Shown: one piece after another, positions 22,690 through 33,540 of the stretch
Position numbering within the stretch: position 1 is the first letter of the stretch
Layout of the letters: each line of letters opens with the position of its first letter
Source: Deinandra increscens subsp. villosa
Lineage: Eukaryota > Streptophyta > Magnoliopsida > Asterales > Asteraceae
Reading direction: 5' to 3'
Assembly (NCBI GenBank): GCA_039602395.1
Contig: JBCNJP010000012.1
Span: 25,176,396-25,240,395 of the forward strand
Length of the DNA stretch: 64,000 nt
Program-made: the position numbers and the translations under genes
The notes under the pieces: generated by a model
The model's database searches: none
What the model was told of the DNA's origin: nothing
The model's input: the letters and a program-made list of their open reading frames with translations, nothing else

Positions 22690-23035
22690 TGAATTTGAGT
22701 TGATCTGGAAGATTCTAGTTCATCTGGATGAACATGCGTCTCTACTTATAGTTCATCCGGATAGTTAGAGTTCATCCGGATAGTTAAAGTTCCTCAGGAT
22801 AGGTAAGGTTCATCAGGATAGTAAAAAGTTCATCAGGATAGTTAGAGTTCATCGGGATAGTTAGAGTTGATCCAGAAGATTCTAGTTCATCTGGATGAAC
22901 ATGCGTCCCAAGTTATAGTTCACCGTATTGGTTATAGTTCATCCGGATAGTTAAAGTTCACCAGTATAGGTAAAGTTCATCAGGATAGTTAAAGTTCATC
23001 AGGATAGTTAGAGTTGTTCCGGAATATAATTAATA
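22690..23035 (+). repeat. Intronic cluster of AGTTCATCCGGATAG motifs
   Basis: About fifteen copies of a 15-19 base word (consensus AGTTCATC[C/A]GGATAG) fill the intron before exon 7. Two copies of a longer block with the near-palindrome GTTCATCTGGATGAAC occur at about 22718 and 22888. Related words occur upstream of the TNPD-like start. They could be TNPA-type binding sites; that is inference. Confidence 0.7.
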
Positions 23036-23697
23036 ATTAACTGTGCCGGCTATGATAAGTTTGTACTTCATCCGAATGGTTATCTGGATAGTTAACTAAT
23101 GTTTAGCCGGTTATGATCGATATGATTTTATTAATTAATTGAATTGTAGGTCTCTTCTGCGACTCTATCACAACACACTCCTCCATCTACAACAGCGTCG
23201 CAAAAGGAAAGGGTAACTATTTTAATTTACACAGTTGTGTACTTCCCTTATAACTAATTGCTATATGATCATTTAATTAAATGCTGATGCTGTCTTTAGG
23301 TGAGAAAGAGAAAAATGACAGAAGCAGCAGCTGCTGCAGCCAGTGCTGCTGGGGCATCAGAGCAGGAAGTGGTATATATATATATATATAATTAATTTAG
23401 AAATTTGACAAATCGCTTTGACGTTATCGTTAATTAATATATATGTTACTAATCAGTTAATTACATGGTGTCAATTTAGGAAAAGAATAAGAGACATGCA
23501 AAACCAGTAAAACCTGCAGCTCGTAAAGTACCTCCTAAGAAGAGTGATCATCAGTTGGAAAAACCAAATAATTATGATGCCATTGCAGCTGCTATCGATC
23601 TGCAGCCAGTAATCCAAGAGGTATATAGATTAGTATATACCACAATTTTTGTATTCTATTTTTTACTTTAATTAATTAATTGTTTATATATATGCTA

Positions 23698-23699
23698 TA

Positions 23700-23750
<51 letters not shown>

Positions 23751-23751
23751 A

Positions 23752-23802
<51 letters not shown>
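23698..23802. repeat. ATT/TTA microsatellite
   Basis: About 34 trinucleotide repeats with one interruption, in the intron before exon 10. Confidence 0.9.
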
Positions 23803-24104
23803 GTCACTTCTGATCAGGGGAGCCAAACTGCGACGTTGCACATGGAGGGGGATCCACTGAACGTCGTGGGAATGGCTGAATTATTACCAAAACAAAAAGA
23901 TGAGAAGATTCATGGAAGTCCATTACCTCCTGGTTGCCGTAGAATTAAAGTTTATCAGGTCAAAAAGGGTGCAACATTTTTACCATTCCCAGTAGATGAT
24001 AAAACAACGCTTTCGGAGGTTGAAAATAAATATATTATTGCATGGCCGATGAACCGAATGATCCTTCATTCTAATAACAAGTCAGATAGATCACAGCCGG
24101 TTGA

Positions 24105-24240
24105 TGATAAACCACGATATGATCTTACTACAGCATGATTCAGTAATTGGATAACAACAAGAAGTAAATAAAGCTTTGCTTTATTTATTCACTAAGAAGT
24201 TACAAGAAGAAGTAAATAAAGCTTTGCTTTATTTATTCAA
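24105..24240 (-). repeat. Truncated 3' LTR with internal duplication
   Basis: Positions 24105-24200 match the end of the 25907-26269 LTR (one missing A, GATTCAG versus GATTCGG). A word with AAGTAAATAAAGCTTTGC is then repeated (24164 and 24212), suggesting slippage or end-joining when the interior was lost. Confidence 0.7.
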
Positions 24241-24252
24241 CTCAGAAAGTTC

Positions 24253-25170
24253 CTAAGTTAGTTCGTCGGTTGCTTGATTAGAAGTTGACTTGCTTGATGA
24301 TTTATCAGGAATTGTAAAACTGCATCCTGAGGAATACCCACCATTATCTGATTTTCTAGCAAGAAATGCTGTTACTGGTGGATTACTGCTTGAAATAGAA
24401 TTTGATTTAGCTTTAGCATGAGCAGTAGCAGAATTCTCTCCAAAATAAACTGCAGGATTCTGAACTGATGGAATTGCTGATTTCTTTACAAGTAATTCCA
24501 TTTCTCGAGCTTGTAACTTGCTTAATAATTGATTGAAAGTCCAACTTGAATAATTTGGATCATTAGCAAGCATCATAACAAAATTTTCCCATGTTTCCGG
24601 TAAAGCTTCCAGAAATTTTTCCTTCAAGTCATCTTTTTCTTTCTGGACTCCTACAATATCGAGTTCATTAATCAGATGAGAAAATCTAGAAATCAAATCA
24701 GCAATACTCTCCTTTTCACAGTGCTGAAAGTTATCAAACTCTTTTAATAACACTTTCTTTCGACTCTTCTTATATTGCTCATTTCCTGCACATCTATCCT
24801 TCAGTGCATCCCATAATGTTTTTGATGTTGTGCAATTTTTGAATTGATGCAAGAGTTCTCTTGGTAATGCCATTGTGAGATTTGCATAAGTTTTCTTTTC
24901 TCTGGCATAAACTTTCCTTTGATCTTCATCAAGATCACTTCGTGGAATTGGTTCTCCATTTTTCTTAGGATATGTATAATCTTGTTCAATAGAAATCCAC
25001 AAATCAATGTCAAGAGCATTAACAAATGATTCAAATCGTTGCTTCCAATTCTCGTAATCCTCCAATCGAAGTAACTTAGGAACTTTCTGAGTTGTTCCTA
25101 TCTCATTATCATAGTTCAATATGGCTTGCATTGATGATTGAACAGCTGAAAAAGCGTGAAAATCGCTCAT
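24253..25170 (-). CDS. Copia gag protein (stand-alone)
   Basis: An open frame of 305 codons from the ATG at 25170. It is a Copia gag of the UBN2 type: LLRLEDYENWKQRFESFV near residue 33, LWDALKDRCAGNEQYKKSRK near residue 119, then the EALPETWENFVMML block near residue 189. Gag coats the element RNA in virus-like particles. There is no CCHC knuckle before the stop; the last 60 residues are Ser/Asn-rich. The protein ends where the element was deleted, so the natural C-terminus may have been different. Intact over its whole length, which suggests either recent deletion or use in trans. Confidence 0.8.
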   Translation of the reverse strand: MSDFHAFSAVQSSMQAILNYDNEIGTTQKVPKLLRLEDYENWKQRFESFVNALDIDLWISIEQDYTYPKKNGEPIPRSDLDEDQRKVYAREKKTYANLTMALPRELLHQFKNCTTSKTLWDALKDRCAGNEQYKKSRKKVLLKEFDNFQHCEKESIADLISRFSHLINELDIVGVQKEKDDLKEKFLEALPETWENFVMMLANDPNYSSWTFNQLLSKLQAREMELLVKKSAIPSVQNPAVYFGENSATAHAKAKSNSISSSNPPVTAFLARKSDNGGYSSGCSFTIPDKSSSKSTSNQATDELT

Positions 25171-25379
25171 TTTGAAAATTCAATACCGAACGCGAAAACT
25201 TAAAACTGAAAAACGGGCGTCTTCCAAGCGGATTTTGGGGGTCAAACTGGGGGTACAGACCTTTTAGGTTAGTACACGTCTAGATCTCGGAAAGACGAAC
25301 GTTTTGACTGGTATTGGGTTCCGTAACTCCAAACGGTTTGCAAGTTACGTCAGTTTTAGTGTAGATATGTTTTCTGCCA

Positions 25380-25690
25380 GCGGACCAACACAACTTGGCG
25401 GATCAAAATACTATCAGCGGACCAGTTCCGGATCAAATTAACAAGGCGGATCAAGATTTGTACTAGCGGACCAGATTCCGGATCAGATTTCATCCAGCGG
25501 ACCAAATTGTACTAGCGGATCAGATTGATCCGGCGGACCAAAAACTGGTACGGCGGACCAGAATTTTCAGCGGATCACACTGATACGCTGTAACTGCCGC
25601 GGATCAGACTGATGAAGATTGCTGGGCGGACCAAACGGCGTATCAGACTATTCGTCGGGCGAATCAGATGCAGAAAAACACAAAAATCGA
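25380..25690 (-). repeat. Leader rich in GCGGATCA / GCGGACCA words
   Basis: At least twelve copies of GCGGA[T/C]CA or close variants at irregular spacing lie between the primer-binding site and gag. The same words recur in the LTR (26120-26200) as GGTCCGCC and GCGGATCA. Confidence 0.75.
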
Positions 25691-25886
25691 CTGATTTTCA
25701 CAGATTTCGACAATTGAAGCTAAATACTGGATCAGTATGATGCGAAAACACTCCAGGAACATCCAGAAATCATTTTTATCCTCGGAATCACTCAGAATTA
25801 TGAAAAATTGATGAAAAACGTAGAAAACCCAAACTTTCTCTCTCTAGAATTTCGAAAACTTACCAAATCACAGCAGTAGAGCAACC

Positions 25887-25904
25887 TGGAATGCTCTGAT
25901 ACCA
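25887..25904 (-). promoter_or_regulatory. Primer-binding site of the gag-only element
   Basis: Minus-strand TGGTATCAGAGCATTCC, complementary to initiator tRNA-Met, two bases inside the 5' LTR. Confidence 0.85.
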
Positions 25905-26698
25905 CTTGATAAAACCACGATATGATCTTACTACAGCATGATTCGGTAATTGGATAACAACAAGAAGTAAATAAAGCTTTGCTTTATTGATTCACTAAGA
26001 GAGTTACAAGCTAGAGAGAGAAAACACACTTCAGTTACACACAGTTAAGAGATATGTAAAATGACAGAACTGAATAACTCTCTCTAACACGGACTATTTA
26101 TAGTTACTTAGTCATAAGCCAGCGGATCACCAGCAGACCATCTGGTCCGCCGTATCAACTGGTCCGGCGGATCATGTGATCCGGCCAGATGACTAACTAA
26201 CTCACACAGAAGCTCTTGACTAGATACAATACACGAGACACAACGTTAGCATAGGAATATGCTCTAACAGTTGATCATTCTACGGTTCAAAAAGTACTGG
26301 AACAACCACAGGTAATTACTACATTAATTAATCGTATCCGCTAATTAATTAACTTTATATATATATTATATATATCTGATCGGTTTTATTTGTCATGTTT
26401 TCAGGTAAATAATGATCGGAAAAAGATGCCGAAAGTGTACGTAACACCAAACCAGCTGATGAATCAAAATCTGATAAATAGAAAAATCACACGGCACCAG
26501 CAGAAGCAGCTGATCAGCACGGACAAGAAATTATAATTAATTATTATAGAAATTAAACTTTGATTAGTGTCGTATGTTATCTTTTTGAACAGCGTCATGA
26601 TTAGTGTGTGTACATTAATTTTTAATTATAATATATGATTTTTAAGGTTTCTCTATACTAATTAATTAATATATAATTAATTGTAATTAAGAAAATAT

Positions 26699-27884
26699 AT
26701 GTGACCATATATATAATACCAAAGGCCACACTTTTTATATTTTAACGTGGCCGTTGCCACCATTTGGCCACGCTTATTGGGACAAATTATCTAATTTCAA
26801 CTACCCTTTGGCCACTATTTTTTTTTCCAATTATATGTGGCTAAAACACAAATATACGTGACCATATAATACCAAAGGCTACGTTTTTTATATCTTAACG
26901 TGGCCGTTGCCACCGTTTGGCCACCCGTATTGAGACAAAATGTATGATTTCAACTACCCTTTGGCCACTTTCTTTTTCCAAATATATGTGGCTAAAACAC
27001 AAATATACGTGACCATATAATACCAAAGGTCACGCTTTTTATATCTTAACGTGGCCGTTGCCACCATTTGGCCACGCGTATTGGGACAAAATATCTGATT
27101 TCAACTACCCTTTAGCCACTTTTTTTTTCCAAATATATGTGGCTAAAACACAAATATACGTGACCATATAATACCAAAGGCCACGCTTTTTATATTTTAA
27201 TGTGGCCGTTGCCACCCTTTGGCCACGCTTATTGGGACAAAATTTATGATTTCAGCAACCCATTTGGCCACGTTTTTTCATATCATATGTGGCTAAAACA
27301 CAAATATACGTGACCATATAATACCAAAGGCCACACTATTCATATTTTAACGTGGCGGTTGCCACCCTTTGGCCACGCGTATTGGGACAAAAATTATAAT
27401 TTCAGCAACCCATTTGGCCACGTTTTTTTATAACATATGTGGCTAAAACACAAATATACGTGACCATATAATACCAAAGGCCACGCTTTTGATATTTTAA
27501 CGTGGCCGTTGCCACCCTTTGGCCACGCGTACTGTGACAAAATGTATGATTTCAGCAACCCTTTGGCCACGTATTTTTATAATGTATGTGGCTAAAACAC
27601 GAATATACGTGACCATAAAATACCAAAGGCCACGTTAACCAAACACATGTGGCCGTTGGGACCCTTTGGCCACGCTTTTCTGAAGAATTGTTTGATTACA
27701 ACAACAAATATTGGTACCCTTTAGCCACGCTTATAGGTGGCTTCAGCCACTGATATTGTAACGTGGCCGTAGGGTACATATGGTCACGGCACCTATGGTG
27801 TCGGTTGGAATGAAAAAAAAAACGTGACCAAACACCTTTTGTCACGGTTTTTTTCCGTGGCCAAAGGTGAATTTTGACGTAGTG
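26699..27884 (+). repeat. CACTA subterminal repeat array
   Basis: About seven copies of a 148-150 bp unit with GTGGCTAAAACAC, ATACGTGACCATATAATACC and several GGCCACG / CGTGGCC words in both orientations. It lies between the TNPA-like stop and the terminus. CACTA elements carry such repeats as binding sites for the TNPA protein. Confidence 0.85.
27861..27884 (-). mobile_element. CACTA terminal inverted repeat (right end)
   Basis: Read on the minus strand from 27884: CACTACGTCAAAATTCACC followed by TTTGGCCACGG. This is a classic CACTA end and closes the element that holds the TNPA-like gene. No matching left end exists between the 14-kb gap and this point, so it is presumably in or beyond the gap. 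Confidence 0.85.
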
Positions 27885-29055
27885 ATGCTTGATAATCACG
27901 CAAGATCTTGCCATCATGTTTTTTTCACAAAATGGTGTCAAAAGGGCAATTGTCATCATTTTTCCACCAAAATATGAATGGTGTTTGTTTTGGCTAAAAA
28001 TTATAAAGCTAAATTCAGTAACCAAATTCGTTTGTGAGGTAAGGTGTCCTGGATGTTCAGATTATGAAATTAAATTTACTTGTCAGAATTCAAGGTTTAA
28101 ACAGGCTAAATGGAAACACAAATAGTAACTTCTCTGGATGCAACAAATAACACCGAGATTTGTAAGGGGGGATAGCCCTTAACCCTTCGATGTCTCCAAA
28201 GGCCGCCGGCATAAAAAACCCCTTGGCAACGATAACACACGTTGCCCGTTTATTTCCACGTAAAATAATTCGAGTACAAGTGTTTGCGGCTTGCTTGCTA
28301 AGTGGTAGTGTGAGCACAAGTGATCGAGAGTGTGTAAAATGAAACCTATGTCGCGTTTAAATACATAGATGTGCCTAACTAATATTCCGAAATTCCAGGG
28401 ATCTCCTTCCAATGACTTATGGCCGTTATTTGACCAAGTTTGGTGGCGAATCTGTTTTTTCAAACGTGCTTCCGACTTTGACTGGGTCTACATGACCGTT
28501 ATTTACCTTCTCGTTCCTGGCTTAATCACATAGAGTCAAAGAGAAAGACTAGTAACGCTGTCCTAGCATGCATGGTATCCGTGAATGCTGGGATTAAGTA
28601 GATAGATAAATTTAGAGTACATTAAATCCTGGAATAGTAATTACATAAAACATAAATAGAAATTCGGGGTTAGGTTGCCGAAAACGCAATCCATGTATGC
28701 TTGACATCCAGGGGTCCTAAGCCGTCGGAGATTACTATTAAAAATCAGGGTCAGAATTCAGGGTATAACAATTACCCCCCAAATTCGCAGCTTATAGATA
28801 TATTTTACAGCTGTGAATTTTCAAACCAAGATGAGTCATCATTCCCATTTTAATCTCATCCGCAGGAATTGCATTTTCGGTTATAATCTCATCCCTTGAC
28901 GTCCTCTAAACCCTGTAACTTCTTTCGCCCATAAATACCCCAACAGTTGAGTATTTTACCTCACCCGAGTCGAGAATTGCGAGCACCGATCATCTCTTTC
29001 ACCCATTCCGACAGGTAATTTTCTTCTCTCCGATCCCTTTTTCATTTTTCAAACC
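27885..29055. other. Spacer upstream of the 29-kb gene
   Basis: No gene seen from 27885 to about 28800. A TATA-like CATAAATACC at 28931-28940 precedes the ATG at 29056 by about 120 bases and may be its promoter. A minus-strand TATTTAAA at 28356 and a TGTTATACC word at 28790 hint at an old LTR, but no partner or primer-binding site was found. Confidence 0.35.
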
Positions 29056-30182
29056 ATGACCAAGCGTCGAGTCCGTCGAGAACCCACTGTCTCTCTTGCG
29101 GGGGTGGAATATTTTCTTGATCGGAAATTCCTCCTCTACCCCGAACAAGAAAAATGTACTTTCACCAACACTGAAATCACATTGGTGAAAGATTCTGGTC
29201 TCCTACCTCCTTCTGCTGTTATTAGGGCTTTTGACCCTAGGTTGAGGTCGGACTTCGTCTCTCCAACCTGGGTTTGCTTTCCGTTCACCCCATTCAGTAT
29301 GGGTTTATCCTTCCCTTTTTCTGGTCTTGTTGCCGAGTTCTTTAAGGCCACAAGCCTTTCATATGCCAAAACCCTTCCTATTGTATGGTGCATCATGGGA
29401 ACCCTGGATCGTCTGAATAGTTCCTTTGAACACCTGATCGGCCTGTCGGAGATAGCCCTGGCTTACGAACGGAAATCCCATGGTTCCAGCTGTTTCTTGT
29501 TCAAGTCCCTTTCGAAAGACATGCAACCCGTCCCTAACGCTACCCAACATGGTGAATGGAAGGGTAAATTCTTTTTTGTCAAGCGTTCCAGCGTTCCAGC
29601 ATTCCAGGTGGTCTTCAGCTTCCACAAGCTTGGGTTGTAGAGGGTAGGCATACCTACATTAGATGTTAGGGTTTTTATTTGAAACTCTATGATCTGACCT
29701 TGGATGTTGTTCTTTGCAGCAAAGAGTTTGAGGGAAATCGGTCCCGAAGAGGAGGAAACAGAGAGTAATTTGCAGAAGTTCTTAGGTATCCCCGAGTTTG
29801 AACGTGCATTCAAGGAAACAGAGAATCTAGCCCTCTCTCAACCTACCGTCAGCATGTCGAGTTGTAAGTTACCCTACATTTTGTTAGTTTTTTGCATACT
29901 GATCCGCTGACATCCTGGGTTATGTTCTTTTTTGCAACTGCCCCTGCATACGATATTGACGACCTCGAGGCTGCCTTCTCTTCTGGGCTAGTTGACGACC
30001 AGGACCCGATGATACTGAGCACTGTCAAGGCTGAGCCTACTCCTGCATCCCAAGCCACTACATCCAGGGCCTCTGGGCTGAAAAAAAAGACCTGAGGATC
30101 TAGCACTGTCGCAGCCCAACATCCCCTGGCCGAGCTGTCTCCCCAGGATCTCGTACAGCATGCTGAGCTTGTCACCCATCAG
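29056..30182 (+). pseudogene. Gypsy-type transposase-domain gene, broken
   Basis: Starts MTKRRVRREPTVSLAG at 29056. The first exon (to about 29640) resembles the plant 'putative gypsy type transposon' domain: PPSAVIRAFDPRLRSDFVSP, FPFTPFSMGLSFPFSGLVAEFF, and WKGKFFFVKR. Acidic downstream exons follow at about 29720-29866 (acceptor TTTGCAG; EEEETESNLQKFLGIPEFE) and 29934-30182 (AYDIDDLEAAFSSGLVDD...). The last exon has an in-frame TGA at 30092 after a run of A, with coding-like sequence (AELSPQDLVQHAELVTHQ) resuming after it, and its expected acceptor reads TTTTGCAA. I call it a decayed gene. Function of the family is unknown; it is found as many copies beside retroelements. Confidence 0.6.
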
Positions 30183-30751
30183 GTAACCCTTGGTTGTTCC
30201 TGCATTTCATTGTGAGACATGGAGTCAATTTTAATGTGACAATTGCAACCTTCCAAGTTAACTCCGCTAACTTTTTCCGTTAACTCCGTTAACTTTTTCC
30301 GTTAGTTCCGTTAGTTTCGTTAACGAACCCGAGACCCGTTATTTAAATGATTACATGTTTATTCATGTTTATTTGCTAATTAATTTTAGTAACTTGTTTC
30401 GTGAACTCATTTCGCGATCTTATGTGTTAGTTGTGAAAATTTGCATTTTTATGCGAAACCGGGCTTCGTGTGTAAATTTGGATTTTTATGTATAAATGAT
30501 AAATTTATGTAACCCGACTAAATCTTACATGTTAAACGAGTTAAAAACATTTAGAAATATTTCTAGTGTTTTATTTCACAAGTTTTTAGTTAAAACCCAT
30601 TTATATTGAGTTTTATGCCATTATGTTTTAAAAAGCAACTTGAGGGGCTTAAGGTGTAACTTTTATCTTTTTATCAAAAATCTGCCCTACTTTCTCCCTC
30701 CCCCCTCATTTTCACGATGTCATCTCCTCTCCCCCTCTCTTCTTCACGGCT

Positions 30752-30772
30752 CAAACACACACACACACACAC
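30752..30772. repeat. CA microsatellite
   Basis: About ten CA repeats in LTR C. Confidence 0.8.
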
Positions 30773-31689
30773 ACTTGCGATTTTCGTGAAATCAAGCATC
30801 AAGAAGCAAGAAATTGGAGATTTTAAGCTTCCACAAGCTTCAAGAACACCAAAGGAAGCTCCCTCTTCACTTCATCTCCTCTTACCTGCGATTTCTCTCT
30901 CTAATTCGTAAGCCCTAGATTTCTCAAACTCGAAATTGTTAGTTGCATGTGTGTTTTTATGTGTTTATGTGCTAAATTGTGATGTGTATGCATGCTCTCG
31001 AATCATGTTTTAGTGAAGGGTTAAGTAAAATTCTGATTTTGGACAGATTTGAGATGCGTATCATGACTGTGATTTTCATGTGGTTAGATGTTTAGAAGTG
31101 TTCTTGAAAAATTTGGGTATGTGGGTACTTGAAATTGGAAGAATATATGCTTATATGCTAGTGTGATGTTGGAATTTTTGCTATGATTCTTGATGTGAAC
31201 TTGTTTAGGACAGAAATTACATGTTAGCATGATTATAAACTTGTTAGTAGGTGTTGGATGACCAAATTGTTGCTCAAAGTTTGAAAACCGAAATTTTTGC
31301 AAACTAGAAAGTATGGACAGATTCGTCCAGATTTATAGGCCGACTTGCAGAGGTCATAACTCACTCAATTTTTATTGAAATCAGTTGATTCTTTTTCCCT
31401 AGTAAATTAGGATGTCTTAGCTTTACAACGGCTACTCGCACACTTTCTAAAACCTCCGTTTGGTCATCCAAAACACAGCTGCAAGTTAGGTGTGCAAAGC
31501 TGTCTTTTCTGTGAAAAGTAAACTTTTCAAATTGGTTGAGCATGCTATTCTTGTTTTATTGACGAGTTTGCTATTTGTAAATGATGTTTATATATTAAAA
31601 GTAAGATCTGGAAGGTTTGGTTAATAAACTCTAAGTTTTGAATGAGTTATGCAAATTTTAAACCTACTTCGACTATTTTGCAAAAAGCT

Positions 31690-32200
31690 GAAAATTGCCA
31701 ACTTCCAATGCGCATAACTTTCTCGTTACTTAACTTTTTAAGTTGATTATTTTTGCAACATTCCCTAAATGTTGAGTAGTTGTTTCCTGCAAAATTTTAG
31801 GAGTTAACTCCAAGAAATGAGCAATTTAGCTATGTCACCAAATGGTGTGTTAATGTTTGACAAAGGTGATTTTTAGCCAACTTCGTACGTGCATAACTTC
31901 CCTAATTCTTAACCTTTTTATCTGATTCCTTTTGCAACATGTTCTAAATATTGGGAAGTATATGTCGGTAAAATTTTAGAACCTAACTCCAAATATGGAG
32001 CAAATTAGGCGTATTCCCAAACGGTGTGTTAGTGACAATAATGTTGATTTTTGCAAACTTCCGACGTGCATAACTTTCTCATTTCTTAACCTTTTGGGTT
32101 GATTCTTTTTGCAACAATTCCTAAATGATATGTACTATATGCCTGTAAAATTTAAGGAGTTAATTCCAAGTATTGTGGATTTTAGCTATGTCACTAGTTA
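31690..32200 (+). repeat. Diverged triple repeat in LTR C
   Basis: Three copies of roughly 185 bases, each with GTGCATAACTT, TTAACCTTTT, TTTTGCAACA and AGTTAACTCCAA-like words, show internal growth of the LTR by duplication. Confidence 0.75.
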
Positions 32201-33287
32201 AATGCTTGAAGTTTGACTTTTTGGCAAAACTTTGACTTGAATTGCGATTGCTTGATTTTCTCCCAAATTGGGACTTGTATGTGCATTGTGTGGCTTGTAT
32301 GATTGTATGAAACATGTTTAGGTGTTTATGTGCTAATTTCGTCCTAGCGACACCTTCTAATTTGATTAGACCATATTTATCCGAATAGGTTGACTTTGAC
32401 CAACCTGTTGAACCAACTGCTGAGTACTAGTGCACCCTAAGGTGAGTTCACTTACTATTATTGTTATATCCGGTTTTAGGATGATAACGCACAGATAGTT
32501 GCATCCGGTAAAGGATGGCAACCCAACGGTAAAGGTATTTCTTTACTTGAGTAATTTTCCGACAAAATATCATATGTTGCACTGAATTGCTTTATTTATA
32601 AAAAGTCCTTACATTCGGGCCGTTAATATACAATAGCGAGGTAATGTTGAGTAGTACTACTGGGGATTGACACCCCCGCTCAGCGGTGCACGGGATGCAC
32701 CCTCCCGACTGGCGGTCGGACTGAGATCAATGTTAGCCTAACCACCGTGATCCGGATAGACACGGGAAGGCAAGATTCATAGGTATCCCCTATCAAAACG
32801 TTGTCAGCTTCGGTTGCGAACAATTCAGGTGGACATAACTATAGGCTAGCTACCTACGATATGGAATTTTACTGGTCCTATGATTAATGATTGTGTTTTA
32901 CCTTTCTTTATTCATACATTGCGTTTACATGTGACGTGTAGACCGCTTTAGTGAACTCACCAGCCTTGGCTGACACTTGATTGTTGAATGCTTTTCAGGT
33001 TGCTTGGAGGATCATGGATGGCACGGGCGTTGGCAATACTTACCTTTCGTAAAACCCATTGGAAATTGTATTTCAGATGATTTAGTAATCACTTTTACTA
33101 AACAACCACCTTGTAAACTCTTAATGCTTCCGCTGATTTTGTGAAATGTAAACTCTGATTTATTAAATGTAATACATGACTAGTTTACCCTTTAACTATG
33201 GTTTGGTTGTGACTAAAGACTTGGATCCTGGTCTGGAATCACACCCCACACGGTTATACTCCGTTAGTGGAAATTGGGGGTGTGACA

Positions 33288-33540
33288 GATTGGTATCAGA
33301 GCCTTTGGTTACAGCGAACCAGGACATTTTAAAAGTAAAATTTCTGAACTGTAACTGTTTTTGAAAACTTTGGTTACAACCTCACTCCCTAAAGTATTGC
33401 CCGCGTGCTGAAGATGATCCTCATTTAGAAGTCATGTCATGTGTCAGTGCAGAGATTGGAATTTTGAGTAGGAATTTTTCTTTCCCGAGACTTAGAAATT
33501 TCTGAGTTAGAAAATATTTCTAAGTATAACCTTAGCGAAC
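33288..33540 (+). mobile_element. Element C primer-binding site and leader
   Basis: TGGTATCAGAGCCTTTGG starts at 33291, complementary to initiator tRNA-Met. About 240 bases of non-coding leader follow before the assembly gap; gag is not reached. Confidence 0.75.

Larger units (their letters stand above)
24105..26269 (-). mobile_element. Gag-only Copia derivative inside the TNPA-like exon
   Basis: A 2165-bp insertion flanked by GTTGA duplications (24100-24104 and 26270-26274), antisense to the host exon. On the minus strand: a 363-bp 5' LTR (25907-26269, starts TGTTAGAGC, ends TTTTATCA), an initiator-Met primer-binding site, a long leader, a gag frame and then only the last 95 or so bases of the 3' LTR. 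Protease, integrase, polymerase, the polypurine tract and most of the 3' LTR are missing. The exon reading frame resumes exactly across the duplication, so the host gene was intact there at insertion. Confidence 0.9.
20774..26536 (+). pseudogene. CACTA TNPA-like (Ptta/En/Spm) gene, broken
   Basis: Eleven exons can be traced by GT/AG borders: 20774-21244, 21334-21549, 21687-21779, 21869-21991, 22081-22416, 22592-22669, 23150-23212, 23300-23371, 23480-23620, 23818-24104 continued at 26275-26311, and 26405-26536. The protein has an acidic D/E/N/Y-rich start, the plant Ptta/En/Spm transposase domain (RARFEKNGEEKWPLTFD, then DDCRRRAIMVRLGGLLR, then GRGGYVFLREK), a coiled coil (KERIEKLEAELKNERQLREK) and the C-terminal GCRRIKVYQVKKGATFLPFP block. 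Family members bind the subterminal repeats of CACTA elements. It is disabled twice: an in-frame TGA at 22237-22239 just before the coiled coil, and a 2.16-kb Copia insertion in exon 10. Confidence 0.8.
30235..33287 (+). mobile_element. Gypsy element C, 5' LTR
   Basis: A 3053-bp LTR, TGTGACAATTGC at 30235 to GGGGGTGTGACA at 33287, followed by a perfect initiator-Met primer-binding site. It holds a CA microsatellite (30752-30772), a three-copy internal repeat and an ACTCACCAGCC motif near the 3' end as in the other long LTRs here. The interior is cut by the gap at 33541, so whether a full element exists is unknown. Confidence 0.8.

Noticed and set aside
26699..27884. Regularly spaced repeats that might suggest a CRISPR array
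   Set aside because: Units are adjacent with no unique spacers, in a plant genome beside a CACTA terminus.
30717..30911. 64-codon ORF with histidine-threonine repeat
   Set aside because: Produced by the CA microsatellite within Gypsy LTR C.
33291..33310. TGGTATCAGAGCC as part of a tRNA gene
   Set aside because: It is a retroelement primer-binding site next to an LTR end; no cloverleaf can be drawn around it or around the similar sites.
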